From assembly GCF_016756595.1 (NCBI RefSeq), contig NZ_AP023257.1, positions 2,000,001 to 2,064,000 of the forward strand: a stretch of DNA of 64,000 nucleotides. Reading direction: 5' to 3'. This DNA comes from Mesorhizobium sp. L-2-11 (GTDB lineage: Bacteria; Pseudomonadota; Alphaproteobacteria; Rhizobiales; Rhizobiaceae). Of this stretch, positions 44,102-51,571 are shown piece after piece (the first letter of the stretch is position 1; each line of letters opens with the position of its first letter). Position numbers and translations under genes: made by a program. Below the pieces are notes generated by a model. The model did no database searches. It saw only the letters and a list, made by a program, of their open reading frames with translations, and was not told the origin of the DNA.

Positions 44102-45190
44102 TTACGGCTGCACGTAATTGGCCGAATTGTGCTTCTTCATCACATCGTCGAAGCGGCGGGCAAAGGCATCGTCGGCCAGCTTCTTGCGGCGCTGGATGTC
44201 GGCGGTCGCCACCATGTTCTTCTCGTGCATTTCCAGAAGATCGCCAATGTGCTTCTGCGAGGCCGCGCCGATGCCGGCCATGGTTTCCTCGGCGGTGTTG
44301 TCGACCTGGCTGCCCAGCGTGTTGATCTTGTGGGCGACGTCCTGCTGGGCGGCGGTCTTCAGCGAGTCTTCCAGCGCCTTGTAGAGCACGATGCGCTGCT
44401 CGGTATCGATAGTCAGCTTGTTGATCAGCGTCGACTGCGCCGCGATCTGGTTGTTGAGCGAATCGACAAACGTCTGGAACATCGAGGTGTAGCGCTCCAG
44501 CGTCTGGCTTTCGGCCAGCAGCTCCTGCTCCTTGGCCTGCTTCTCGTTGTACTCGGTGGCCAGTTTCGAACGCTCGCCCTCAAGCTCGGTGCGCTCCTTC
44601 TGGCTGGTCGAGGCGGCGATCTTGTTCTCGATGTCGAGCAGCATCGGATTGAGCTCCTCGATGCGCTTCTGCACGGTCTCGAGGTTGGACATGGTCGCCT
44701 TGCGGCGCTCGATCACCTGCGACAGGCTGGCCTCGGAGGTGTTGTAACGCTGGTCGAGGATCTGCTTCTGCGCCTTGAGGATGCCGACGATGGTGTCGGA
44801 TTTCGCCAAAAGCTCCTGCAGATTGCCGGCCAGCGACATGTTGCGGACGCGGTCGGTGCGCATGCGCTGCTTGCTTTGGTCGGAAAATATGCCGACGAAG
44901 CTCTCCCAGCCGGTGTAGTTCTTCATGCTCTCGAATTCGGCGCCGAAGACGTTGGTGGCGTCCTCCAGCCCGATGATCAGGTCGGCGATGTTGCCTTCCA
45001 TCACCTTCTGCTGCTTCAGCACATCCTCGATGCGGGCGTTCTCGAGGTCGAAATTGGCGTCGCCGATCTTCTTGTCGGTCCTGGCAAGCGTGTCGAGCAC
45101 GGCGCCGGACTGCTCGATCTTGGTGCGCATGTCCTGCACGACCTGATTGGTCTTGGCAATTTCGGCATCGAAATTCTGCAATGTCGCCAT
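44102..45190 (-). CDS. Long coiled-coil protein heading an uncharacterised AAA+ operon
   Basis: A 362-residue soluble protein, almost wholly predicted helix with heptad-like patterns between about residues 25 and 290 (for example ERRKATMSNLETVQKRIEEL and ERTELEGERSKLATEYNEKQ). There is no signal peptide or membrane span. The overall character recalls TelA-like toxic-anion-resistance proteins, but no diagnostic motif was confirmed. GGGAGG about 5 bases before ATG 45190 is a strong ribosome site, so this is the first and likely most abundant product of the operon. Confidence 0.72.
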   Translation of the reverse strand: MATLQNFDAEIAKTNQVVQDMRTKIEQSGAVLDTLARTDKKIGDANFDLENARIEDVLKQQKVMEGNIADLIIGLEDATNVFGAEFESMKNYTGWESFVGIFSDQSKQRMRTDRVRNMSLAGNLQELLAKSDTIVGILKAQKQILDQRYNTSEASLSQVIERRKATMSNLETVQKRIEELNPMLLDIENKIAASTSQKERTELEGERSKLATEYNEKQAKEQELLAESQTLERYTSMFQTFVDSLNNQIAAQSTLINKLTIDTEQRIVLYKALEDSLKTAAQQDVAHKINTLGSQVDNTAEETMAGIGAASQKHIGDLLEMHEKNMVATADIQRRKKLADDAFARRFDDVMKKHNSANYVQP

Positions 45191-45617
45191 AGGAGCCTCC
45201 CGCTTCGGCAATCGTTCGTGTCGCGAACGCCGCGAATATATGTACGGCAAGGGGGGAAGGAAAGGCGGAAGATTAGGAGTTCGCGAAGGTAGCGCGCCCT
45301 TCCCGCGACGGGACAACTCGGCTTAAGGGCGGCCTGAGCCGCGCCGTCGGCGAAGCTGCCGATCTCCCCCGCTTGCGGGGAGATCGGATGTCGCTTCGGC
45401 TTTCGCCAATCACCAGCGCTGGAAGGCGGGCCACCGGAAAAGTGCCTGGCCACGCCTGCAGCAGCAGGCGGCGTGTCGCTGGTCGGCCATCCCACGCCGT
45501 TGCTCGCGATTGTCTTATCGCTTGAAACCGCACCAGAATGGTGTTTGGCTGACGAAACAAAGGCGGAGACAAAACCGCAATTTCGCTTCGCCGATCGATC
45601 ACAATGGGAGAATACAG
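45191..45617. other. 427-base divergent region between the AAA+ operon and choX
   Basis: It contains the promoters of both transcription units and a repeat fragment at 45355-45440. No gene was recognised. Confidence 0.45.
45355..45440. repeat. Degenerate family-A repeat
   Basis: AAGCTGCCGATCTCCCCC with GCTTGCGGGGAGATCGG forms a palindrome, followed by TTTCGCCAATCACCAGCGCT, the same accessory motif seen in the composite repeats. It lies in the divergent promoter region. Confidence 0.65.
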
Positions 45618-46565
45618 ATGTCGCGTATGAAACTATTCGCCGCCGGCTTCGGTCTGGCGGCATTTCTTTCGGCGAGCGGCGCGTTCGCCGCCGAGCCGGA
45701 AAGCTGCAAGCCGGTGCGGTTTGCCGATGTAGGCTGGACCGACATCACCGCCACCACCGCGACCGCAAGCGTCATCCTCGAAGCGCTCGGCTACGAGCCC
45801 GACGTGCAGGTGCTGTCGGTTCCGGTCACCTACACCTCGCTGAAAAACAAGGACGTCGACGTCTTCCTCGGCAATTGGATGCCGACCATGGAAGCCGACA
45901 TAAAACCCTATCTCGAAGACAAGTCGGTCGAGACGGTCGTGACCAACCTCGAAGGCGCGAAATACACGCTCGCCGTTCCGCAGCACACCTATGACGCCGG
46001 TCTCAAGGATTTCGCCGATATCGCCAAGTTCAAGGACAAGCTCGATGGCAAGATTTACGGCATCGAAGCCGGCAATGACGGCAACCGCCTGATCCTCGAC
46101 ATGATCGCCGCCGACAAGTTCGGCCTGAAGGATTTCGAGCTCGTCGAAAGCTCCGAGGCCGGCATGCTGTCGGCGGTGCAGAAGGCGGCGGCATCGGGCG
46201 AAGACGTGGTCTTCCTCGGCTGGGAGCCGCATCCGATGAACACCAACATCAAGATGGCCTATCTGTCGGGTGGCGACGAAGTGTTCGGCCCGAATTTCGG
46301 CGGCGCGACCGTCGCCACCAATGTCCGGGCCGGCTACACCAGCGAATGCCCGAACGTCGGCAAGCTGCTCAAGAACATGGTGTTCTCGCTCAAGATGGAA
46401 AACGAGATCATGGGTGCGATCCTCAATGACGGCGCCGACCCGAAAGAAGCGGCCACCGAATGGCTCAAGGCCAATCCGGACGCGTTGACGCCATGGCTCG
46501 CTGGCGTGACGACCTTCGACGGCGGCGACGCCGTGGCCGCCGTGAAAACCGCACTCGGTTCGTAG
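45618..46565 (+). CDS. choX: Choline ABC transporter substrate-binding protein
   Basis: Periplasmic choline-binding protein, 315 residues. The signal peptide is KLFAAGFGLAAFLSASGAFA with cleavage after residue ~24. The binding pocket blocks of ChoX/OpuAC proteins are present: FADVGWTDITATTA, DVFLGNWMPTMEADIKPYL, IYGIEAGNDGNRL and VFLGWEPHPMN, supplying the tryptophan and tyrosine box for the quaternary amine. GGGAG at 45606-45610 supports ATG 45618; the frame is open to 45510 but the earlier part is not signal-like. It is the first gene of choXWV. Confidence 0.93.
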   Translation: MSRMKLFAAGFGLAAFLSASGAFAAEPESCKPVRFADVGWTDITATTATASVILEALGYEPDVQVLSVPVTYTSLKNKDVDVFLGNWMPTMEADIKPYLEDKSVETVVTNLEGAKYTLAVPQHTYDAGLKDFADIAKFKDKLDGKIYGIEAGNDGNRLILDMIAADKFGLKDFELVESSEAGMLSAVQKAAASGEDVVFLGWEPHPMNTNIKMAYLSGGDEVFGPNFGGATVATNVRAGYTSECPNVGKLLKNMVFSLKMENEIMGAILNDGADPKEAATEWLKANPDALTPWLAGVTTFDGGDAVAAVKTALGS

Positions 46566-46570
46566 CAGAC

Positions 46571-46700
46571 TTACACCTCCCCTTCCGGGGAGGTTCGGCG
46601 CGGCACGCGCCGCGGTTGGGATGGTTCGGAACGGAGCGTAACCCGTGACCATCCCACCCCGCTCCGCTGCGCGGTTCGACCCACCCCGCCAGGGGGTGAA
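46571..46700. repeat. Palindromic repeat (family D) between choX and choW
   Basis: Contains CCTCCCCTTCCGGGGAGG at 46576-46593, GGCGCGGCACGCGCCGC, and a long imperfect inverted arrangement ending CACCCCGCCAGGGGGTG. Stem-loops after a binding-protein gene often protect that part of the mRNA, which would give more ChoX than ChoW/ChoV. Confidence 0.7.
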
Positions 46701-46721
46701 GAAGAATGAGGGGACTTTGCC

Positions 46722-47576
46722 ATGGATCCGGTTTCGCAACTGATTTCGAGCTTCAAGATACCGATCGGGCGGTGGGGCAAGACCTTCTTCGACTTTCTGA
46801 CCACCAATTTCGAGTGGTTTTTCGACAGTATCGCCGACGGGCTCACCGTCGTTCTCGACGGGCTTGTCGATCTTTTGCTGCTCGTCCCGCCGGTTCTCCT
46901 GGTCGCCGCCATAGCCGGGCTTGCCTGGTACCTGCAGAAATCATGGAAGCTGGCGCTTGCCGTCGCGCTCGGCCTGCTGTTTATCGTCAACCAGGATCTC
47001 TGGCAGGAAACCGTCGAGACGCTGGTGCTGGTCGTGGGCGCTGCTGCGGCCTCGATGGCCATCGGCGTGCCGATCGGCATCTGGGCTGCGCATAACGAGC
47101 GTGGCTACCGCTATCTCCAGCCGATCCTCGACCTGATGCAGACGATGCCGACCTTCGTCTACCTGATTCCGGTGCTCATTCTCTTCGGCCTCGGCATCGC
47201 TCCCGGCCTCATCGTCACCGTCATCTTCGCCGCTCCCGCGCCGATCCGCCTGACGCATCTCGGCATCACCTCGGTGCCGAAACCGATGATCGAGGCCGGC
47301 GAAGCCTTCGGCGCGACAAAACGCCAGCTGCTGTGGAAAGTCGAGCTGCCGGCGGCACTGCCGACCATCATGGCGGGGCTGACGCAGTGCATCATGCTTT
47401 GCCTCTCCATGGTCGTGATCGCTGCACTCATCGGCGCCAACGGCCTTGGCAAGCCGGTGGTGCGCGCGCTGAACTCGGTCAACATCCCGCTCGGCCTCGA
47501 AGCCGGCCTCGCCATCGTCGTGCTCGCCATCATCCTCGACCGCATCAGCCGCATCGGCACGGGAGCCGCCAAATGA
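46722..47576 (+). CDS. choW: Choline ABC transporter permease
   Basis: Inner-membrane permease, 284 residues with about six spans, of the ProW/OpuAB type. ETVETLVLVVGAAAASMAIG and the block QPILDLMQTMPTFVYLIPVL are typical, and EAGEAFGATKRQLLWKVELP is the EAA loop contacting the ATPase. It begins 156 bases after choX, with a palindromic repeat between, and its stop overlaps the choV start by 4 bases (ATGA). Confidence 0.95.
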   Translation: MDPVSQLISSFKIPIGRWGKTFFDFLTTNFEWFFDSIADGLTVVLDGLVDLLLLVPPVLLVAAIAGLAWYLQKSWKLALAVALGLLFIVNQDLWQETVETLVLVVGAAAASMAIGVPIGIWAAHNERGYRYLQPILDLMQTMPTFVYLIPVLILFGLGIAPGLIVTVIFAAPAPIRLTHLGITSVPKPMIEAGEAFGATKRQLLWKVELPAALPTIMAGLTQCIMLCLSMVVIAALIGANGLGKPVVRALNSVNIPLGLEAGLAIVVLAIILDRISRIGTGAAK

Positions 47577-48754
47577 GCGCCGCGGTCGATTTCAGGAATG
47601 TCGACATCGTCTTCGGCGCGGCGCGCGAGGAAGCGCTGGCGCTCGTCGACAGCGGCGCAACGCGTCAGGAAATCCTGGAGAAGACCGGCGCCGTGCTCGG
47701 CTGCGCCGGTGCCAATCTGACCGTCAACGAGGGCGAGATTTCCGTCCTGATGGGGCTCTCCGGCTCCGGCAAATCGACGCTGCTGCGCGCCGTCAACCTG
47801 CTCAACGTGCCGGCGCGCGGCAACGTCATGGTCAAGGATGGCGACCGCATGGTCGATGTCGCGGCCTGCGACGCCGCCACGCTGCGCCACATCCGACAGA
47901 CGCGGGTCGCCATGGTGTTCCAGCAGTTCGGCCTTCTGCCCTGGCGCACTGTCGCGGAAAATGTCGGCTTCGGCCTCGAGCTTTCCGGCGTGCCCGAAGC
48001 CGAGCGCAAGGTGCGCGTCGAGCGCCAGTTGAAGCTCGTCGGCCTCGACCAGTGGGCGTCGAAATACGCCCACGAGCTTTCCGGCGGCATGCAGCAGCGC
48101 GTCGGGCTGGCGCGTGCGTTTGCCACCGAAGCGCCGATCCTTTTGATGGACGAGCCGTTCTCGGCGCTCGACCCGCTGATCCGGACCAAGCTGCAGGACG
48201 AATTGCTGCAGCTTCAGGCCGAGCTGAAGAAGACGATCATCTTCGTCAGCCACGATCTCGAGGAGGCGCTGAAGATCGGCAGCCACATCACCATCATGGA
48301 AGGCGGGCGTATCGTGCAAACCGGCGCGCCGGAAGACATCGTGCTGCGCCCCGCCAACGACTATGTCCGCGACTTCATCGCCAATGTGAACCCGCTCTCG
48401 GTGCTGACCGCCTGGAACGTGATGCGCGACCGCCGCGACCTCGACCACGGCGAGGACGGCTGGGTGTGGCTCGACCGCCGCAAGACGACGCGTTTCAAGA
48501 TCGACGAGCACGGGCTGGTGGCGGCGGCCGAGCGCGACGGTAAGCCGGCGTTCTGGGTGTCGTGCGTCGATGTCGAGGCGCAGCCGGAGGAGACGACGCA
48601 GGTATTCTGGGCCAATCCCGGCACCTCGCTGAAGACGGTGATGCTGGCCATGCACCGCTCGCAGACCGCACCGGTGGCGCTGTTCGACGACCAGTCGCGC
48701 TTCGTCGGCGCCATCGGCGTCAGGGATGTGCTGAGTGCGGTGTTGCGGCGGTAG
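47573..48754 (+). CDS. choV: Choline ABC transporter ATP-binding protein
   Basis: ATPase of the choline importer, 393 residues. Walker A is GLSGSGKSTL, the Q-loop FQQFGLLPWRTV, the signature ELSGGMQQRVGLA, Walker B LLMDEPFSALDP and the H-loop VSHD; LPWRTV is characteristic of the ProV/ChoV group. About 130 residues follow, ending LFDDQSRFVGAIGVRDVL, which looks like a remnant of a CBS-type regulatory domain. It overlaps choW by 4 bases. Confidence 0.95.
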   Translation: MSAAVDFRNVDIVFGAAREEALALVDSGATRQEILEKTGAVLGCAGANLTVNEGEISVLMGLSGSGKSTLLRAVNLLNVPARGNVMVKDGDRMVDVAACDAATLRHIRQTRVAMVFQQFGLLPWRTVAENVGFGLELSGVPEAERKVRVERQLKLVGLDQWASKYAHELSGGMQQRVGLARAFATEAPILLMDEPFSALDPLIRTKLQDELLQLQAELKKTIIFVSHDLEEALKIGSHITIMEGGRIVQTGAPEDIVLRPANDYVRDFIANVNPLSVLTAWNVMRDRRDLDHGEDGWVWLDRRKTTRFKIDEHGLVAAAERDGKPAFWVSCVDVEAQPEETTQVFWANPGTSLKTVMLAMHRSQTAPVALFDDQSRFVGAIGVRDVLSAVLRR

Positions 48755-48761
48755 TTTTTCT

Positions 48762-48784
48762 AAACGAAACGGACCGTATCGTTT
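48762..48784. promoter_or_regulatory. Near-perfect 23-bp palindrome, TetR-operator-like
   Basis: The arms AAACGAAACGG and CCGTATCGTTT around a central A match at 10 of 11 positions. The length and ACGG-x-CCGT centre resemble TetR-family operators. It lies 8 bases after choV and about 150 bases before clpS; no regulator gene is adjacent. A terminator is unlikely because no T-run follows. Confidence 0.45.
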
Positions 48785-48935
48785 CTGCGCGGCTTGGCGG
48801 CGGTCCCATATAGGCACGGACTTGTGAACGGCCGCGCCCGCCGGGAAGGCGCTTTGCGGGCGGTCCAAAAATGGACGATCGCTTTTGGCTGTGCCAGAAT
48901 AAACCCGAAATTCTTGCGCGCAGTTGCCGGTTCCG

Positions 48936-49241
48936 ATGCCTGAGATCGTCACCAAACCCCGCACCAAGACGAAGCCGCAAATCGAACGGCCGAAGCTCTA
49001 CAAGGTCATCCTCCTCAATGACGATTTCACGCCGCGCGAGTTCGTGGTGACGGTGCTCAAGGGCGAATTCAAGCTGAGCGAAGATCAGGCGCGGCGGGTG
49101 ATGATCACCGCGCACCAGCGCGGCGTCTGCGTCGTCGCCGTCTTCACCAGGGACGTCGCCGAGACCAAGGCGACGCGGGCAACCGATGCCGGCAAGGCCA
49201 AGGGCTACCCGCTGATGTTCACGACGGAACCGGAGGAGTAG
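48936..49241 (+). CDS. clpS: ATP-dependent Clp protease adaptor ClpS (ClpS2-like)
   Basis: A 101-residue N-degron adaptor that delivers proteins with bulky N-terminal residues to ClpAP. The fold signature KLYKVILLNDDFTPREFVVTVL contains the ND pair that binds the N-terminal residue; VMITAHQRGVCVVAVFTRDV replaces the more usual HVHNHG-x-x-x-x-x-x-Y. The divergence and the absence of clpA downstream suggest the second rhizobial paralogue rather than ClpS1. ATG 48936 is used; no strong ribosome site is visible. Confidence 0.9.
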   Translation: MPEIVTKPRTKTKPQIERPKLYKVILLNDDFTPREFVVTVLKGEFKLSEDQARRVMITAHQRGVCVVAVFTRDVAETKATRATDAGKAKGYPLMFTTEPEE

Positions 49242-49249
49242 TGCCGTCG

Positions 49250-49480
49250 TTTATAGCCTCGGCTCCCCGTCTGTGACGTTGACAATTGGCGAAACCATCC
49301 GCGACAGCGTCGTTCTCCCCGTCACTATACGGGGAGAAATGTCCGGCAGGACAATGAGGGGCGGCGTCGACGGTGCCAAATTTAACTCAGGTTGCTCGTA
49401 GAGATTGCTAATCACTTCAGGCCGGCGCTGCCCCTCATCCGCCTGCCGGCACCTTCTCCCCGTGAACGGGGAGAAGGGAG
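49250..49480. repeat. Composite palindromic repeat, family B
   Basis: The left unit holds CTCCCCGTCACTATACGGGGAG with ATGTCCGGCAGGACAATGAG; the right unit starts GGCGCTGCCCCTCATCCGCC and ends CTCCCCGTGAACGGGGAG. A GACAATTGGCGAAACC motif opens the left side. It separates the convergent clpS and amidotransferase-like genes and probably contributes to termination of both. Confidence 0.8.
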
Positions 49481-51568
49481 CTAGCGCCCCTCGCGGTACC
49501 ACATCGAGCCCAATGCCAGAAGCAGCAGGCCGAGGCCGAGGAACCCGCCGAACAGCGGCACGCGCGAGACGGCCTTCAGCACGCTGTCGTCGGTGGTGCG
49601 CAGGCCTATCCAGTCGTTGCCGGACGCCGCGCCCGTGGAGCGGACCGGGACGACCGAGGGCAGCGTGACACCGCCGGCGAGGTTGCTAAGGGTCGACGAT
49701 TGCGCCAGCCGGCGCACGCTTCCGCCGGTGGCCTCGGCCGGGGCTTTCATCCGGTTCTCGGTGGAGACGACGTCGGTGAATTCCGGTGCGTTGACCGGGC
49801 CGACATGGGCCAGCGCTTTCAGGTCGCCATTGCCGACCTGATAAAGGCCGATCTCGCTGGTCTCGATGCTGCCGAGGAAGACGCCGGGTTCGGCCCTCTC
49901 GAGCTTGACGGTCATCGCCTTGCCGGACGGGGTGATGATCTGCGCCGGGCCGGGATCGTCGCTCATCGTCTGGCGGCGGATTTCCAGCATCATGCCGCGG
50001 CCGTCAGCGGTCAGCCGCTCCTCCTCGAGTTCGGGCTCCTTCATCAGCCAGTGGGCGATGCGGCGATAGAGCTGGACATGCGGGCCGCCGCCCTCGAAGC
50101 CGCGCGCCCACAACCAGCCCTGGTCGGACAAAAACATGCCGACGCGGCCTTCACCCTTGCGGTCGAGCAGCAGCAACGGACGGTTGTCGGCGCCCTTCAT
50201 CACCGCCTCGCCGCCGGGGTTCTCGACGCCGATGGTGCGGAACCAGCGGCTCCAGTGCGGCGGCTCGGTGGCGGAGCCGTCAAGCCCGCGCGTCACCGGA
50301 TGGCGCTGGCCGAGCTCGGTGAGGCGCGGATAAAAGGCCTTTTCGACGACTTCGCCGGTCGGCATCGCCGGCAGCGCCGACATCAAAGGCGTGCGGGCGA
50401 TGGAGCTTTCGCCGGCATATTCGGGTCCTGCCGCGATCAGCAGCGCGCCGCCCTTTTCGACATATTCGGCGATGTAGTCGTAATAGAGGATCGGCAGCAC
50501 GTCGCGGTGCTGGTAGCGGTCGAAGATGATCAGGTCGAAATCCTTGATCTTCTCGACAAACAGTTCGCGCGTCGGAAAGGCGATCAGCGACAATTCGTTG
50601 ATCGGCGTGCCGTCCTGCTTTTCCGGCGGCCGCAGAATGGTGAAATGGACCAGATCGACCGAGGCGTCGGATTTCAGAAGGTTGCGCCAGGTGCGTTCGC
50701 CGGCATGCGGTTCGCCGGATACCAGCAGCACGCGCAAATTCTCGCGGATGCCGTCGATCAGCGCGATGGCGCGGTTGTTGGTGTCGGTGAGTTCGTCGGG
50801 CTCGGGATCGATGGCGAGCTCGACGATGTTGCGGCCGGCGCCGGGAATGGTCACCTGCAGCGGCATGGCCTGGCCGATGGCGGCGCGCTCGACCGAAACC
50901 TGCTCGCCATTGACCGAGACGCGCACATCGACCGAGCCGGCCTCGTTGTTGGTGCCGATGACGCGATAGGTCATTTCGAGCGGCTTGCCGACCAGACCGA
51001 AGCGCGGCGCATTCTCGAAGCGGATGCGACGATCCTTCTCCTGGTCGTTGCCGGTGATCAGCGCGTGCAGCGGGGCGTTGAAGTCGGGCGTGCCGCCCGG
51101 GGCGTCATGCACCTCGCCGTCGGTGATCATGACGGCACCGCCGATGCGCGAAGGCGGCACGTCGCGGAAAGCGCTCTCCAGCGCGCTGAAAAGCCGCGTT
51201 TCGGTGCGCTCCTCGGCGGCTTCCGACTTGCCGGCCTCGACGACGCGGACGTCGAACTGCTTGAATCGGCCGAGGCGCTGCTGAAGCCCGGCCAGCGCCT
51301 CGTCGGTCTGCCTGGTGCGTTCGCCAATGTCCTGGCTCTGGCTGCGGTCGACGACGACGGCGACGACGCTTTTCAGCGCCTCGCGCTCTTCGTCGAGCAA
51401 TACCGGGTTGAGCAGGGCCGCAGTCAGCGCCAGCAGGGCGGCAAAACGGAAGACCGCACCGCGCTGGCGGAACCACAGGCCGATCAATGCCAGCAGCAAC
51501 AGCGGCGCCAGCACCAGGCCGAGCAGCGGCCAGGAGATGAGCGGTTCGAAGGCGAGCGACAAGTTCAT
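49481..51568 (-). CDS. Membrane protein with VWA-like and amidotransferase-like regions (MoxR operon)
   Basis: A 695-residue protein. Two N-terminal membrane spans are followed by a region like von Willebrand A (VVAVVVDRSQSQDIGERTRQ, then GGAVMITDGEVHDAPG) and a class I glutamine amidotransferase-like fold (DFDLIIFDRYQHRDVLPILY, EYVEKGGALLIAAGPEYAG). A last membrane span lies at the C-terminus (FGGFLGLGLLLLALGSMWY). A large periplasmic domain between them is likely. It sits 3 bases after the DUF4159 gene, as the last gene of moxR-DUF58-DUF4159. Its role is unknown; comparable operons are linked to envelope stability and to assembly of periplasmic complexes. Confidence 0.82.
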   Translation of the reverse strand: MNLSLAFEPLISWPLLGLVLAPLLLLALIGLWFRQRGAVFRFAALLALTAALLNPVLLDEEREALKSVVAVVVDRSQSQDIGERTRQTDEALAGLQQRLGRFKQFDVRVVEAGKSEAAEERTETRLFSALESAFRDVPPSRIGGAVMITDGEVHDAPGGTPDFNAPLHALITGNDQEKDRRIRFENAPRFGLVGKPLEMTYRVIGTNNEAGSVDVRVSVNGEQVSVERAAIGQAMPLQVTIPGAGRNIVELAIDPEPDELTDTNNRAIALIDGIRENLRVLLVSGEPHAGERTWRNLLKSDASVDLVHFTILRPPEKQDGTPINELSLIAFPTRELFVEKIKDFDLIIFDRYQHRDVLPILYYDYIAEYVEKGGALLIAAGPEYAGESSIARTPLMSALPAMPTGEVVEKAFYPRLTELGQRHPVTRGLDGSATEPPHWSRWFRTIGVENPGGEAVMKGADNRPLLLLDRKGEGRVGMFLSDQGWLWARGFEGGGPHVQLYRRIAHWLMKEPELEEERLTADGRGMMLEIRRQTMSDDPGPAQIITPSGKAMTVKLERAEPGVFLGSIETSEIGLYQVGNGDLKALAHVGPVNAPEFTDVVSTENRMKAPAEATGGSVRRLAQSSTLSNLAGGVTLPSVVPVRSTGAASGNDWIGLRTTDDSVLKAVSRVPLFGGFLGLGLLLLALGSMWYREGR

Positions 51569-51571
51569 GGC

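Noticed and set aside
42956..45292. A 778-codon open frame on the plus strand opposite the AAA+ operon genes
   Set aside because: It is antisense to two minus-strand genes with good ribosome sites and coherent protein features. Long antisense frames are common in G+C-rich DNA, and its translation has no domain pattern.
48762..48784. Palindrome after choV as a transcription terminator
   Set aside because: There is no T-run on either strand after the stem and the symmetry is of operator type with a single central base.
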